A stretch of 21,193 bases of DNA from Gracilariopsis chorda (lineage: Eukaryota > Rhodophyta > Florideophyceae > Gracilariales > Gracilariaceae): assembly GCA_003194525.1 (NCBI GenBank), contig NBIV01000547.1, positions 1 through 21,193 of the forward strand. Direction: 5' to 3'. The position numbers were made by a program, and so were the translations under genes. Positions 1 to 8,683 of this stretch are shown here, piece by piece (positions within the stretch are counted from its first letter, which is position 1; each line of letters starts with the position of its first letter). The notes under the pieces were generated by a model. It did not search any database and had not been told where the DNA came from. It worked only from the letters and a program-made list of their open reading frames with translations.

Positions 1-1001
1 GTGTTTGGTTTCTGGCTGCTCTTCTACTGCCGTATTCAGCGGCTGTATTTTGTCGGGTAATGGGATACCCAAGGCTCCCGCTAGAGAAAAAAGCATCGGT
101 ACCAATACCGTTGGATGTGCTAGCGTCACGGCAAACAATTGGCTTTTGTGCAACCTTACCCGGGTGAGAAGTAAAGCTGCTCACCAACATCTAAAAGGGG
201 GTATTAGGTTGTACCTGATCCACGCCGTTGGTGGCGAGTGTACCGTTACGTTCATATATATGAGACAGCGGCTGTATCATGACGAGGCCTTGACGATGAG
301 TGGTGACAGTAACCCAAGTTTGGGACTCCGGAGGTAACTCCAACCTACGTGCGGTCTTGATCTTCCGAGATGTTCTCCCACTCGGACCACCATTCTGGGA
401 CGGTGGCAAAGGCACCGACGGTGAAGCTGGCTTCAACGGCTTACCAAGAATTGGGACAGTACTCCTGTCGTCTATTCTAACTTCCCGAAGGCGGTGTCAA
501 ATGCTTCCACAAAGCGGTTACTGTAATCGCATCAAAGAACAACTTGGGCTGCAAGTGTCGCACACACAATGAACTCTAACATGACAACATGGTTTTCCAA
601 TCGAACCACCAGTGGAATTGTACCCAGATTATCAAGAGCCTTTTTGCTTTCATCCTGGATATCATATCCAGTAGTGCTCCTCAGCATATGCTGGTTCGAT
701 CATGGGGGCTGAGTGCAGATACCCTGATAAAATTCGGTTCTGCAACGGTATCCAATATCGTAGGACGTCGTGACAACAAGTGTCGATTAGTGTCGATGTC
801 GGCGTAGACCTCACATTTACGTTTGGCCATAAAGATAACGTGGTCAACGCGTCTCCCAGGGCACCGGTAGCGCCGCCATGGTCGACTTAATGCGCATTGA
901 AACTGCGTCTGAGGTCCGGCAAATCCAGATTTATATGGCCTGAGGAGAACCTTGGGCTTCCATACCGGGGGGCAAGGGGGATGAGTCTCCTCAGTTGGCA
1001 T
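1..1001 (-). pseudogene. pol: Element A protease and pre-RT pol remnant
   Basis: Minus-strand fragments match the start of B pol in order. Around 681-870 the peptide VYADIDTNRHLLSRRPTILD aligns with the B stretch VYADLGLSHQFMVRYLSVLD. The retropepsin active site, DTGAGPNF in B, reads DTVAEPNF here, so the catalytic glycine is lost. At 191-436 the segment with PPESQTWVTVTTHRQGLVMI matches B residues around PPETQVMVQVNSRQHGVRIV. From 190 to 1 the match continues weakly through KVAQKPIV, against KPQYLVKNQVIG in B, with an in-frame TAG. Stops and frameshifts separate the pieces. Reverse transcriptase would lie beyond the left edge. This is a dead fragment with no expected product. Confidence 0.75.
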
Positions 1002-1469
1002 AACGGAGTTGCTCTGTACACACTCCCTTGGGGCTCCCCCGTCAATTACCCGACTGTTTCGGTTTCTCTTCCGCTACAGCGTTTGCTGGTACATCACGTC
1101 CCTGATGGACCTGTAGGGCCTGGGTGTGCTGCGCCGTAGTTAGGCTCTTTAAACGCGGTGGGACGGCAGCAACATATCCCTTGGCCTTCCAATACATTGT
1201 CGCCCTATACGGGCACATTTGGCTTCCGTCAGAGCCACCTGAGTTGCGAGAGCGCGAAGCAAGTCCCTTGCTGGGAAAGTGCGTTCAAACTGTCAGATGG
1301 TGGCGTCCATAGCACACATAGCAGATAATTCCTTCTCGACGTAAGCGAGGGTGAACATAAGGGCGGTTGACGGCGGATTTTTCGATCCATCCAGGCTTGC
1401 TGGGAGTGAGCTATCAGTGCGGAGGTACCACCACAGGTAGTTTTGTTGCCTTCTCTCCATTAGGAGAAG
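1002..1469 (-). pseudogene. gag: Element A gag C-terminus with broken zinc knuckle
   Basis: This stretch has no long open frame, but the minus strand still carries the gag C-terminal region. At about 1290-1410 it reads SKPGWIEKSAVNRP, matching NQRPGWIDNRNAG of B gag. It then gives CYVCYGRHHLTV followed by a TGA at 1285-1287 where B has the last cysteine of its CX2CX4HX4C knuckle (CHLCYTHGHTSPQC). The frame is shifted relative to the gag part at 1470-3580, so at least one indel lies near 1420-1470. The gag/pol junction falls near 1030-1056, where the B slippery site GGGAAAC has become GGGTAATTGA. Confidence 0.65.
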
Positions 1470-2665
1470 TTACGAGCCTTCCAAGGGCGTGCCAATAGTA
1501 GGCAGCTCAGTTGTTGGAATCAACGAGTCTGGATAATCCAGGTACTGCATTGCGGCGACCAGCGTGTCCCCGTGATCCTCTTGAAGGGATGAAGAGTAAA
1601 GAGAGTCCTCGGGTGAGTCTGCATACAGCAGTGTGGTGGTTTCAGGCTTCAATATAGAGGCTGTGCCATCCTCCGGCACCGCGAAAGACGTCGCTCGGTG
1701 CTGTTGTCCCCGGGCGTGAACAGCATCGTCTCTGGCTTGTGCGAACTGAAAAAGTTCCACAGAACTCATGCTTACATGCTTCTACCGTCTTCTCGCAACC
1801 AACGACTTTATAACCGGATCAAGCCCGTCCCCGAATAGTTTCATCGTCTCGTCCGTCAAGTGAGCATTTCCACACCTAGTGGCAACCTTATTCAAGCGAG
1901 AGCTATGCTCCACTTCGTTGTCTCCAGGTTTTTGGGTAACATCCCTGAGAGTGAAGTTCACTTCAAGAAAGGCCTTAGACGTCGCGGAACTCCGCAACAG
2001 ATACTCCACAGCTTGTGGCCAGTTGCTGACTCCACCTTCATCAACAGTTAGTGAGCCGAAAACGGCGCGATACTGTTCCTGGTCGAAAGGCGTCATGGGG
2101 TGTGGTAGAGCCACTTGCGCTTGAGCCTCACTCATCCCTAGAAATTTTGCTTCGGTCACAAACCAAGAAAGAAAATGAAACATCAGGATGGGGTCCTTTC
2201 CGTCAAACTTGAGATCACTCATGCCAATTATGAATCTCTTGACCTGATCGTTTACCCTACCGGTTTCCCGACTTGTTCGCTTCAGTTTCCGTATCTTCAA
2301 ACGGTAGAGGCGGTAGTCAATGATCCTCCTATCTAGCGGGTTTGTGCATGGGAGAACCTTAAGTCCCTCCTTTGACGGGCCTTTCTTGCAGGGTATCCAA
2401 GCAGAAGTACTGCGTCTTTTCTTTCTCGACCTGCGAGTACCATTATCACTGGGTTCGTCCTGTGACTTATGTTCTTCAGATTCACCTGAACTGAAGTTGT
2501 CGTCCTCTGAGTCTTCGAAATTATCCGAGTTAGAATCAGGTACGGGCTTCCGCGACCCATGCTTCTTTTTCGACTTCTTCGAACGGGATTCCACAGCAGT
2601 GGGTTGTTTGGCATCGATGTAAATCTGACCAGGAGCACGGATCTGCACATTAACCGTGGCCTCTA

Positions 2666-2700
2666 GTGTCTATCTGACCAGCGACCTCATATAAGGTCAA
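2666..2700 (+). repeat. Left terminal inverted repeat of the MITE
   Basis: The end holds the near-palindrome CGACCTCATATAAGGTCA, itself an inner inverted repeat within the terminal repeat. Confidence 0.75.
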
Positions 2701-2999
2701 TTTTAATTACTCGAGAACTTTATCAAAACCTTAAAACTTTTCCAAAAACTTTTTCACTTTGATCTTCTCATCATGTCTTCCACGCCGGGAGCGCTGAACC
2801 ATGTCCACAACACATCACCAACAGTCGTAGCTGTCACATCAAGCACTATGGTCAACAACATTTGTACACAATTGCCCCGTCAACAGATCTTATAGTTCAA
2901 AGACCACCTGGTTGGTTTGGTTTCAAGTTCGAAATTTGAAATATGGGGCCATGCGGATCAGATTTCATTTTCTTTTTTAATTTTGCGTGCTGTTGCGCT

Positions 3000-3037
3000 G
3001 ACCTCATATGAGGTCAGCGCACCGGTCGGATAGAAAC
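3000..3037 (-). repeat. Right terminal inverted repeat of the MITE
   Basis: It contains the perfect 18-bp palindrome TGACCTCATATGAGGTCA and then CGCACCGGTCGGATAGAAAC. It matches the left end in inverted orientation, with a 4-5 nt length difference in the GCG part. Confidence 0.75.
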
Positions 3038-3775
3038 TAGCCTTTCGAGGCAAGGAATGACACGAGTGAGGACATCTTCCAAATTGACGAGCATTCTCAG
3101 TAGTAGTCCGGATGCATTTCTCTGACGCTCCATCAAGTGGTTAAGGTCTTTTCGGATCTTTCGAACTGTTGCAGTCATCTGCGCTCTCTGACTGTGGCTT
3201 ACCAGTGCGTGGAGTTCCACGCGTAAGCGGTCTAGTGACCCAGTCAGTGCAGCGAGCTGCATTTCAAATTCGGTGATACGGGTTGTGTGAGAATCCGAAT
3301 TAGTTCGAAGAAGTTGCACTTCACTGCGCAGCCTGCCCTCCTGTGAGGGTTCAGCGGAGTTAGCCGCTATTCCCACACCTGTGGTTGCATTGGCCTCTGG
3401 GGCCTCTAAATTAGCTTCAGCTCGGATTGCGCCTTTTGATCGGGCTCTTGACCTGACAGTTTGCCTAAAAAGGCGGTTACCGGCTTCCAACGAAGTAGCT
3501 AGCCGTTTCTTCTGCGGGGGTTGGGTGGAAGGACCGGGATGTCCAGAACTCGAACGACTACGAGTCTGGACCATGCCCATTATCTTCTGTACAACACTTT
3601 GGGGCCAGATTACAGTCTCCTGGTGGTCAAGTGGTTACAATCCGGGTGGCTGGAGCGAGTAGTGAAGAACTCGAGATGGGCCTGGTTCCAGACGGCCAAC
3701 TCGAGATGATTCGTTTCACTTCCATAATGGGAATGAAACGTGGTGTCTCACCATCAACGTCGAAGGTATCTTCTA

Positions 3776-3788
3776 AGTCAGGAGACCA
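3776..3788 (-). other. Primer-binding-like site of element A
   Basis: The minus strand reads TGGTCTCCTGACTTAG from 3788 downward, nearly the same as B at 8584 (TGGTCTCCTGACTTAGAAG). It lies about 200 nt upstream of the gag start and 5 nt inside a CACA that could end the LTR at 3794. The leading TGG fits pairing to a tRNA CCA end. I could not name the tRNA. Confidence 0.55.
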
Positions 3789-3793
3789 GTTCG

Positions 3794-4189
3794 TGTGGTG
3801 TCACCAATACTTTCCTAGAGGGATTCAGTAGCTCGCGATGATCCGCACAAATATCCCTATACGAATGGGTGCCACTTGCGGCGGCGAGTGTCCTATAGAT
3901 ATCCCGAACAGTGGTTCGCGACGGAACTTGTAATCAGCGGTAAGTGGTTGGCGAGTGATGCGCTTGGAAGGGCGCGGAAAGCCGCAAAGCATTCCTTAGT
4001 TTCAGAAATCTGAGTAAGGGTCCAAGACTAGGGACATGGGTTCATGCCCTCCTCGTCTGTCCAATTTCGGAAGAGTTCCAAGCGTCGACGACTAAGTACT
4101 GTACGGACAGCCACTACTAGCTACTGCTAACCATAAAATATCTAGATATTATAAGCGTGTGCGCCGTGGCAAGCACCTACTGTGCGACA
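3794..4189 (-). repeat. Tentative 5' LTR of element A
   Basis: This stretch has no coding frame. On the minus strand it would begin TGTCGCACAGTAGG at 4189 and end CCACA at 3794, just before the primer-binding-like site. A TATA-like ATAATATCTAGATATTTTA lies at about 4135-4155. The boundaries are guessed from TG/CA ends and from where the D gag similarity stops. No second copy of this LTR is in the window to confirm it. Confidence 0.35.
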
Positions 4190-5682
4190 ACCAAATTAGT
4201 GGTACAATACACATATGAGTGACATCACCCAGTGCACCCACCAATAGCCCATATGAGTACCCCCAGTTTCCCGGAATTCCCTTCCTGGTATGAATCATCG
4301 TCCGCGACTTAGGCAAAAAGTCGCCTGGGAACGCCGAATACTCCTGACGCCACACATACGTACCCAAAAAGTAATGGTCAACCTCTGGGTACGTCCGTAG
4401 GAGCTCCCGATCCCGGGCATCGATGGGGTTAGCAGAGCCAGAGATCTTGGCGACCACTTGGTGTTTCGCTTGTCCAGTCAGGAAAAACTAGAAAAAATAT
4501 AGCGCAGCTCCCTCATGGACTCCATTTTGATCAGAGGACATCTGTACCCAGTTCAGAAACTTAAGTACCGTAATGGGATCCTTTCTGGAGAATTTATCCG
4601 ACACGGTCAGTTGCATTCTCTTCGCTTACCTGGCTATCGTTTTGGCGACCGAAGAGGTGTGCCACGAAGAGCGACCCATTAAGCGGTACTTTTTCACGTC
4701 TAAGACCTTCCGGAAAAGCCCATTAGTCGTGATCAATATTTTGAGTCGCCTATCATCCGCCTCATTTGTAACGGTCTCGGAAGAATCCGACGAGTCCGAA
4801 TGGTCATCGCTCGAGTCCAAGCTGTGCCTCTTTCGATGATTCGTCCTTGAATTTTGCCTTTGATTACGTCTTTTCTTCCTATGGGTCTCGGTACGTACCA
4901 AGCCTTCTTGGGCGAGCTCTTCATCGTCCTCGAGGTACTCGTCGGCGTACCGAACGCCGTGCCGTCCATTTTCTTTACCTCCCGCGTGGCCTCTCTGCCT
5001 CAGAAGTCTCTGTTCTCCTGGCCGTATATAACCCAGTGGGCCTTTTTTTGATGTATCCATGCGAGACACTACGCCTGTAGCTGCTCCCTACGCCTGTAAC
5101 TGCTCCCTGAAGTTCGGTGTGCGCTGACCGATGGACGTCCAATGGTAAATTTTGAGAAACAGCCCGAGGGCTGTGAAGTGTGCTTTCCTAGCGGGTGATT
5201 TTCCCTGAAATGATCATGGCAATATAATGCACAAGGACATCTGACTGTAGAACCGGAGGGATCAATTGGTCAGCCAGAGGGGAGAGGCGCTCCCGTGATG
5301 ATCTATTCAGTTGGTCCCTGAGGAATTGCTCCACTCGGAGTTGCAGCCATAGAAGAGGGGCGACATTGACCACCATACAGGGGGTTGATGAGGGGGCAGC
5401 TGAGTCTTGAGGCTGTTCTGCATCATGCCTTGGGTCTTGTGAAAGATTTAGCTGGCTCATCCTCTCGCGTAGGCGAGAGACCAATGCCGAGTGTCTGGTT
5501 ATCCTTTCCGGCTTGTCTACTGGGGCAATGACGCGTCCACCTGCGCGGCTGCGCGTACTCCTGTGGTCACTATTATTGTCTGCTTGGACGCCCAAAGGGG
5601 TGAGAATGTCTGCGGGAAGGGCAGCCGCACCTGGAGTTCTTTGTTTGTCTTCGTTCCTGGGGTTTGGTTGATGGTTTTTCAT
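4190..5682 (-). pseudogene. gag: Element D gag, heavily decayed, truncated by element A
   Basis: The minus strand carries a broken gag in three pieces. The N-terminal piece (5682-5188) is basic with a short Leu-rich helix (RLRERMSQLNL). The second (5069-4626) has a basic tract, a Ser/Asp run (LDSSDDHSDSSDSS), then NGLFRKVLDVKKYRLMGRSS, which aligns with NNLYRKLLSYRYYGLEDSS of B gag. The third (4626-4190) holds the capsid-like core: KRMQLTVSDKFSRKDPITVL matches KRMQLSLRNQYFTGEDPILV of B, and DARDRELLRTYPEVDHYFL matches the C gag (DATDRELL), so D is closer to C than to B here. A TAG sits at 4488-4490, and a 19-bp tandem duplication at 5071-5108 lies in the gap between pieces. The 3' part is missing, replaced by the A LTR. 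Confidence 0.75.
5071..5108. repeat. Two-unit 19-bp tandem duplication in D gag
   Basis: ACGCCTGTAGCTGCTCCCT at 5071-5089 is followed directly by ACGCCTGTAACTGCTCCCT at 5090-5108, differing at one base. Nineteen is not a multiple of three, so the duplication shifts the gag frame and explains why the two gag pieces are in different frames. Confidence 0.85.
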
Positions 5683-5795
5683 ACGTTCAGTATTGATTCG
5701 GAGCCAGTTGCTTCGACTATTAGTCCAATGTTAGAAGTTCTAAGCAATACGAATGTTTCCTTATGATCCAAGACGGCTGATTCTGTAGGCGTCTA

Positions 5796-5808
5796 GGTCG
5801 AGAGACCA
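5796..5808 (-). other. Primer-binding-like site of element D
   Basis: The minus strand reads ACAACTGGTCTCTCGACC, with TGG starting at 5808. It shares TGGTCTC with A, B and E. A CA that could end the LTR is 2 nt upstream (5811-5812). It lies about 115 nt before the D gag start. Confidence 0.5.
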
Positions 5809-5810
5809 GT

Positions 5811-6433
5811 TGTAGTAGAATACCACGTACTTTGGTCGACTGGAGCAGTAGTCTACTGAACGGTAGTAGCGGCAGAGAACCAGGCACTGGGGTGGTATTC
5901 CACTAGGTCTAGTGGGGATGGCGGCACTAACGGCCGCAATGCGCAATGGGCGGGCGCTATCTCAAGTCCCTGCAGCTTGGGAGAATAATAGCAATGGCCT
6001 GATGGCCTTTGGCGTCTAGTAGCATCATATGGGAGCAGAACACTGCGATGGTGCTTCTCTTTAATCCTGGGAGGTTTCCAATACTCGAGCCAACCAATGC
6101 ATGGTCAACAAGGCGCTCTGACCTCAGGGAACTACCCTAACGAATCACTTAAAACTACTACCTAAAGAAACCTGAGATCACAGTACCTTGGCACTCGGCA
6201 GGTCCCGTAGTATCTCCTCCCTCGGCACCCGACTTAGCCACGTGGAGCAGACAAGCCAGCAATGATCCGACCTCTGTCAGCTCAGGCCCCTGTTTCCTTC
6301 ACATTACCACATTTCCCTTATGGTGATTCTCATATAATACTGTTGCCCTCGCGGGATGTCTATTCCTTCAAGGAAGGTTGCTCCTATAGAAAATGTTGTC
6401 TAACCCCCCTTGCACATCTGAAGTAACCTATCA
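5811..6433 (-). other. Non-coding stretch, probably the LTR region of element D
   Basis: I see no gene here. By position, upstream of the D primer-binding-like site, most of it should be the D 5' LTR in minus orientation, ending at 5811. The far LTR boundary cannot be set because no second copy is present. The right part may already belong to the 5' LTR of element E, which would make D and E lie head to head. Confidence 0.35.
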
Positions 6434-6833
6434 TTGGAATTGTTTCACCTACTAGTTTGGTTTCGCCCTTGTATAAGGTATGCCCCCGTCATCGCCGTTT
6501 TGTGTAGTTACTTTCGTGAATTCCCTATCCATATTTCTCTTACTCTCCCAATGCTCAGGTTGCTTTCCAATATTCACCGATCGTGCTCGTCCGTGGTCAT
6601 ACGTGCTCCCTCCTGCAGAACCGACACCTCTAAGAGAGATTCACACACCGCTCAGGCGGATAACAGTTTCTGAACTCCACCTTCTCGTGCCGGTCACGAA
6701 AGGGGGGCGTCGGTCTTACACCCAACTCAGTCGTTTCCTCCCCGGACGGCCTCTACCGTTTGGTTCCCCTCACAAGAGAAAGGTGCCGAACTTCTTCGCG
6801 TTCTTCCCCGTTTTCGGGGTTTGCAGTAAAAAT
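6434..6833 (+). other. Probable 5' LTR region of element E
   Basis: This stretch is placed by the primer-binding-like site at 6834. Its end (CCCCGTTTTCGGGGTTTGCA) parallels the end of the B LTR (CTCCCGTCGCCGGGCATTGCA), both followed closely by TGGTCTCC. Both contain a short hairpin of C and G runs. Open frames across it have no recognisable product. The left boundary is unknown. Confidence 0.4.
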
Positions 6834-6841
6834 TGGTCTCC
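6834..6841 (+). other. Primer-binding-like site of element E
   Basis: TGGTCTCCCAATATAGAAT matches TGGTCTCCTGACTTAGAAG of B in its first eight bases and in the TAGAA part. It lies 112 nt before the former gag start, close to the 100-nt distance in B. Confidence 0.5.
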
Positions 6842-6945
6842 CAATATAGAATCTGATCCCTGTGCTTCCTCTTTCGAGCATTCGTTTCCTTTTGCCTGTT
6901 CTTACCAGACGCTCCATCATTTTCCAGTCATATCCGTGTACTTCT

Positions 6946-7137
6946 ATCTCGAGGAAGATCTCAGATGCAGAGCCTGCAGTCACGCACAGACACTCCTACG
7001 ATGGTGGGGGTGATCCCAAGGTTCGGTTTGTGACTTCCATCCCTGTGCGAGCTTGGTCCAGCCAAGCTGAGAAATCTCATCTAGAACCTCGCAACAACCC
7101 TGTGAGTCGCAAAACCTCCATAACACCCTTTGTTTAA
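6946..7137 (+). pseudogene. gag: Element E gag N-terminus with lost start codon
   Basis: The peptide SRKISDAEPAVTHRHS aligns with SRKPSDAEPVTTRSRS at the very start of B gag, and SIPVRAWSSQAEK with RIPIRAGSTLATK. The B start ATG-TCG-AGG corresponds to ATC-TCG-AGG at 6946, so the start codon is changed and translation could not begin at the native site. The frame stays open to 7135-7137. It belongs to the same lineage as B but is a much older copy. Possible continuation into 7138-7680 is not proven. Confidence 0.7.
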
Positions 7138-7962
7138 TGCGTTTCACATTGCTCGCCCTTCGTCAGTCATTAGCGGTTCGTTCCCGGCGCCACTGGGAAC
7201 CACCATGGCCGCGGCATCCGAGTCCTGCCACTGCCGCCTACATTGGTAACCCCTGATGAGAGTGTGGATGAGGTACCGTCGCCCACGGAACCTCCCGCCA
7301 AAAGACAGTCCTTGCCACTGATAGTGCCGCTAATCGCGGATGGAAATCACAGAAATACACCAGAAACCCTGGGAAACGCCAGCACCCAATTAGGGAAGGC
7401 CCGTGGGGAGCCGTCCCTCGAAACCAAATTTCGTGAAAAATCCAAGTTCGGAGCGCTCACCATTTACAACGTAAATGTGCACCCTACTCCATGGAGTCGC
7501 TTTTCGATCTCTCTGCGCAGTCGCGATAACACTCAGAGCGTCTCGGCTCATTCTGGAATGATACCCATGATGGCAGGGATGAGGAGACGCATAGGACATT
7601 TTTCCCCGCGCAACGTGGAATGGCTCTACAAGGAGTGGTCTTGTAACCACCGTCAAGACAGTCACACGCACCTGAGCTAACTGTCTGTGTAGTGCACGCC
7701 CTTCTCAAGGGGGGGGGGGATTCCAGGCACTGGTTCATAATTTCCGATACATCAGGGATGGCACTTACTACACTGTTATGAACAGGAGCAATGCGGCGAC
7801 AGTGGGCATACACGTGGTGCACGGCATAGCCGGAATGCGCCGTGGCAACGGCTCGCTCACGTGTCACACGGGTGGTGGTACTGTAGCGGATACATGGTTA
7901 GAAATATTCTATTTATTTATTTATTTGTTTAGTTATTACACTGGGTAGTATACTGTACTTAG
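7138..7962. other. Mostly unexplained stretch between elements E and B
   Basis: An open frame at 7243-7680 on the plus strand (145 codons; PSPTEPPAKRQSLPL near its start) has no recognised family. It may be decayed E gag, since it lies downstream in the same orientation and is Pro/Ser-rich and basic at first. A run of ten G lies at about 7709-7718, and an (ATTT)n microsatellite at about 7909-7927. The motif TGTAGCGG occurs at 7882 and again at 7963, the second being the suggested B LTR start. I see no promoter or RNA gene. Confidence 0.4.
7909..7927. repeat. (ATTT)n microsatellite
   Basis: Four to five TTTA/ATTT units in a row (TATTTATTTATTTATTTG), within AT-rich sequence just left of element B. 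Confidence 0.8.
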
Positions 7963-8580
7963 TGTAGCGGCAACCGCCGCTGCACCTCAGTAAACTTCCC
8001 CAACAAGGGTGTTCCTGCTTAGAATCTTCCCGAGGAGGGGTGTCTAACCAAGGACTTGGCTCTGAACATTCACGCCTTCGGCGGTACTCGACTCCACCAC
8101 GGAGAGGTATCCCGTTGCATACGGTTTGTTCAACCCCCTTGCTCGCTTAACAGAACCCATTTCTGGGATACCAGTCTACTCACAGTTGTGGCTTCGCCGT
8201 TTATACGGTTTCATCCGGCCCTGCCGACATCCATCGAGTCCCTCTTGTGACTCGCCCCCTTTTCCCTCACTTCCCTATTCCTTTTCCTTTTCCTTTTCCC
8301 CCCTTTTGGGTAGCCCCCGCTATCCGCGGCGCACACCGACTCATTGTCGTGTGCGCCACCGTTTGGACTCGTGCCTCCTACTTGGAGCAATACACCGTGT
8401 GGACGGAGCTTCTCTGGTTTGCCAGCTACCCCTTCCTACGCAAGTCGTGAAGGCTGACCTCGGCTTACAACCGACCTAGTCGTGTCATCCCTGGAAGGGC
8501 TCTGCTACTGCGTTCACCTCGTGAGAGGAAGATCCCGAACGTCTTCGTGGTGTTCTCCCGTCGCCGGGCATTGCACCACA
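7963..8580 (+). repeat. Tentative 5' LTR of element B
   Basis: It is placed from TGTAGCGGCAACCGCCGC at 7963 to CACCACA at 8580, 3 nt before the primer-binding-like site. It contains a pyrimidine tract with three CCTTTT units at about 8278-8299. Just before that, TCACTTC at 8267-8273 fits the oomycete initiator pattern YCAYTYY, which may mark the RNA start; such a short match is weak evidence. No 3' copy is present, so the left end is uncertain. Confidence 0.4.
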
Positions 8581-8583
8581 AAG

Positions 8584-8602
8584 TGGTCTCCTGACTTAGA
8601 AG
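8584..8602 (+). other. Primer-binding-like site of element B
   Basis: TGGTCTCCTGACTTAGAAG follows the presumed LTR end by 3 nt and is nearly identical to the A site. TGG would pair to the CCA end of a tRNA. The tRNA is not identified. Confidence 0.6.
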
Positions 8603-8683
8603 TTTTAACCACTATCGTGTGTTGTTTCCTCTTTCGAGGCCTTTATCCGGAAGTTTCGGTTCTCTCCGTCTGGACCGGTCATT

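Larger units (their letters stand above)
2666..3037. mobile_element. MITE-like non-autonomous DNA transposon inside A gag
   Basis: A 372-bp AT-rich segment without an ORF interrupts A gag. Its ends are imperfect inverted repeats of about 34-38 bp: the left end reads GTGTCTATCTGACCAG and the right end, reverse-complemented, GTTTCTATCCGACCGG; both then reach ACCTCATAT followed by AGGTCA. The flanks are a TA duplication (2664-2665 and 3038-3039), which can also be read as a CTAG duplication (2663-2666 and 3037-3040). Removing element plus one duplication (374 bp) brings the two halves of gag into one frame and joins them at a place that aligns without gap to B gag (LERLEATVNV against LETLERTIHV). 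The superfamily is open: TA suggests Tc1/mariner, CTAG something else. No transposase is encoded. Confidence 0.85.
1470..3580 (-). pseudogene. gag: Element A gag, interrupted by a DNA transposon and one stop
   Basis: Gag forms the particle that packages retrotransposon RNA. The start near 3580 gives MGMVQTRSRSSSGHPG, a basic Ser-rich N-terminus. A predicted coiled coil follows (about residues 85-185), aligned with the coiled coil of B gag. The frame is broken by the insertion at 2666-3037 and resumes with VQIRAPGQIYIDAKQ, then a Ser/Asp/Glu-rich tract and the capsid-like core (NPLDRRIIDYRLYRLK, KDPILMFHFLSWFVTEAKFL, NWPQAVEYLLRSSAT, RCGNAHLTDE). The pieces starting at 3580, 2648 and 1769 share one frame once the insert plus one target-site copy (374 bp) is taken out. 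A TAG at 1782-1784 aligns with a Glu codon in B. The last in-frame stop is at 1470. Confidence 0.85.
1..4189 (-). mobile_element. Element A: decayed Ty3/Gypsy-type LTR retrotransposon, 5' part
   Basis: Reading the minus strand from about 4189 downwards gives a tentative 5' LTR, a primer-binding-like site, a leader, gag, a protease remnant and the start of pol, which leaves the window at position 1. The assignment rests on colinear similarity to element B, which lies in the opposite orientation at 7963-13967. The copy is old: it has an in-frame stop in gag, several frameshifts, a changed protease active site and a DNA transposon inserted in gag. It appears to cut element D, whose gag ends where the A LTR begins near 4189. 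The left end and the 3' LTR are outside the window. The right boundary is inferred from a TG start (TGTCGCAC on the minus strand) and is uncertain. Confidence 0.75.

Noticed and set aside
6480..7013. 177-codon plus-strand frame as a gene upstream of E gag
   Set aside because: It runs across the presumed LTR end and primer-binding-like site and then through the real gag start in another frame, so it is best seen as chance.
7390..7867. Minus-strand open frames of 93 and 127 codons as possible transposase remnants
   Set aside because: They overlap the plus-strand frame at 7243-7680, have odd Cys/Arg-rich composition, cross a G10 run, and contain no DDE or zinc-finger pattern.
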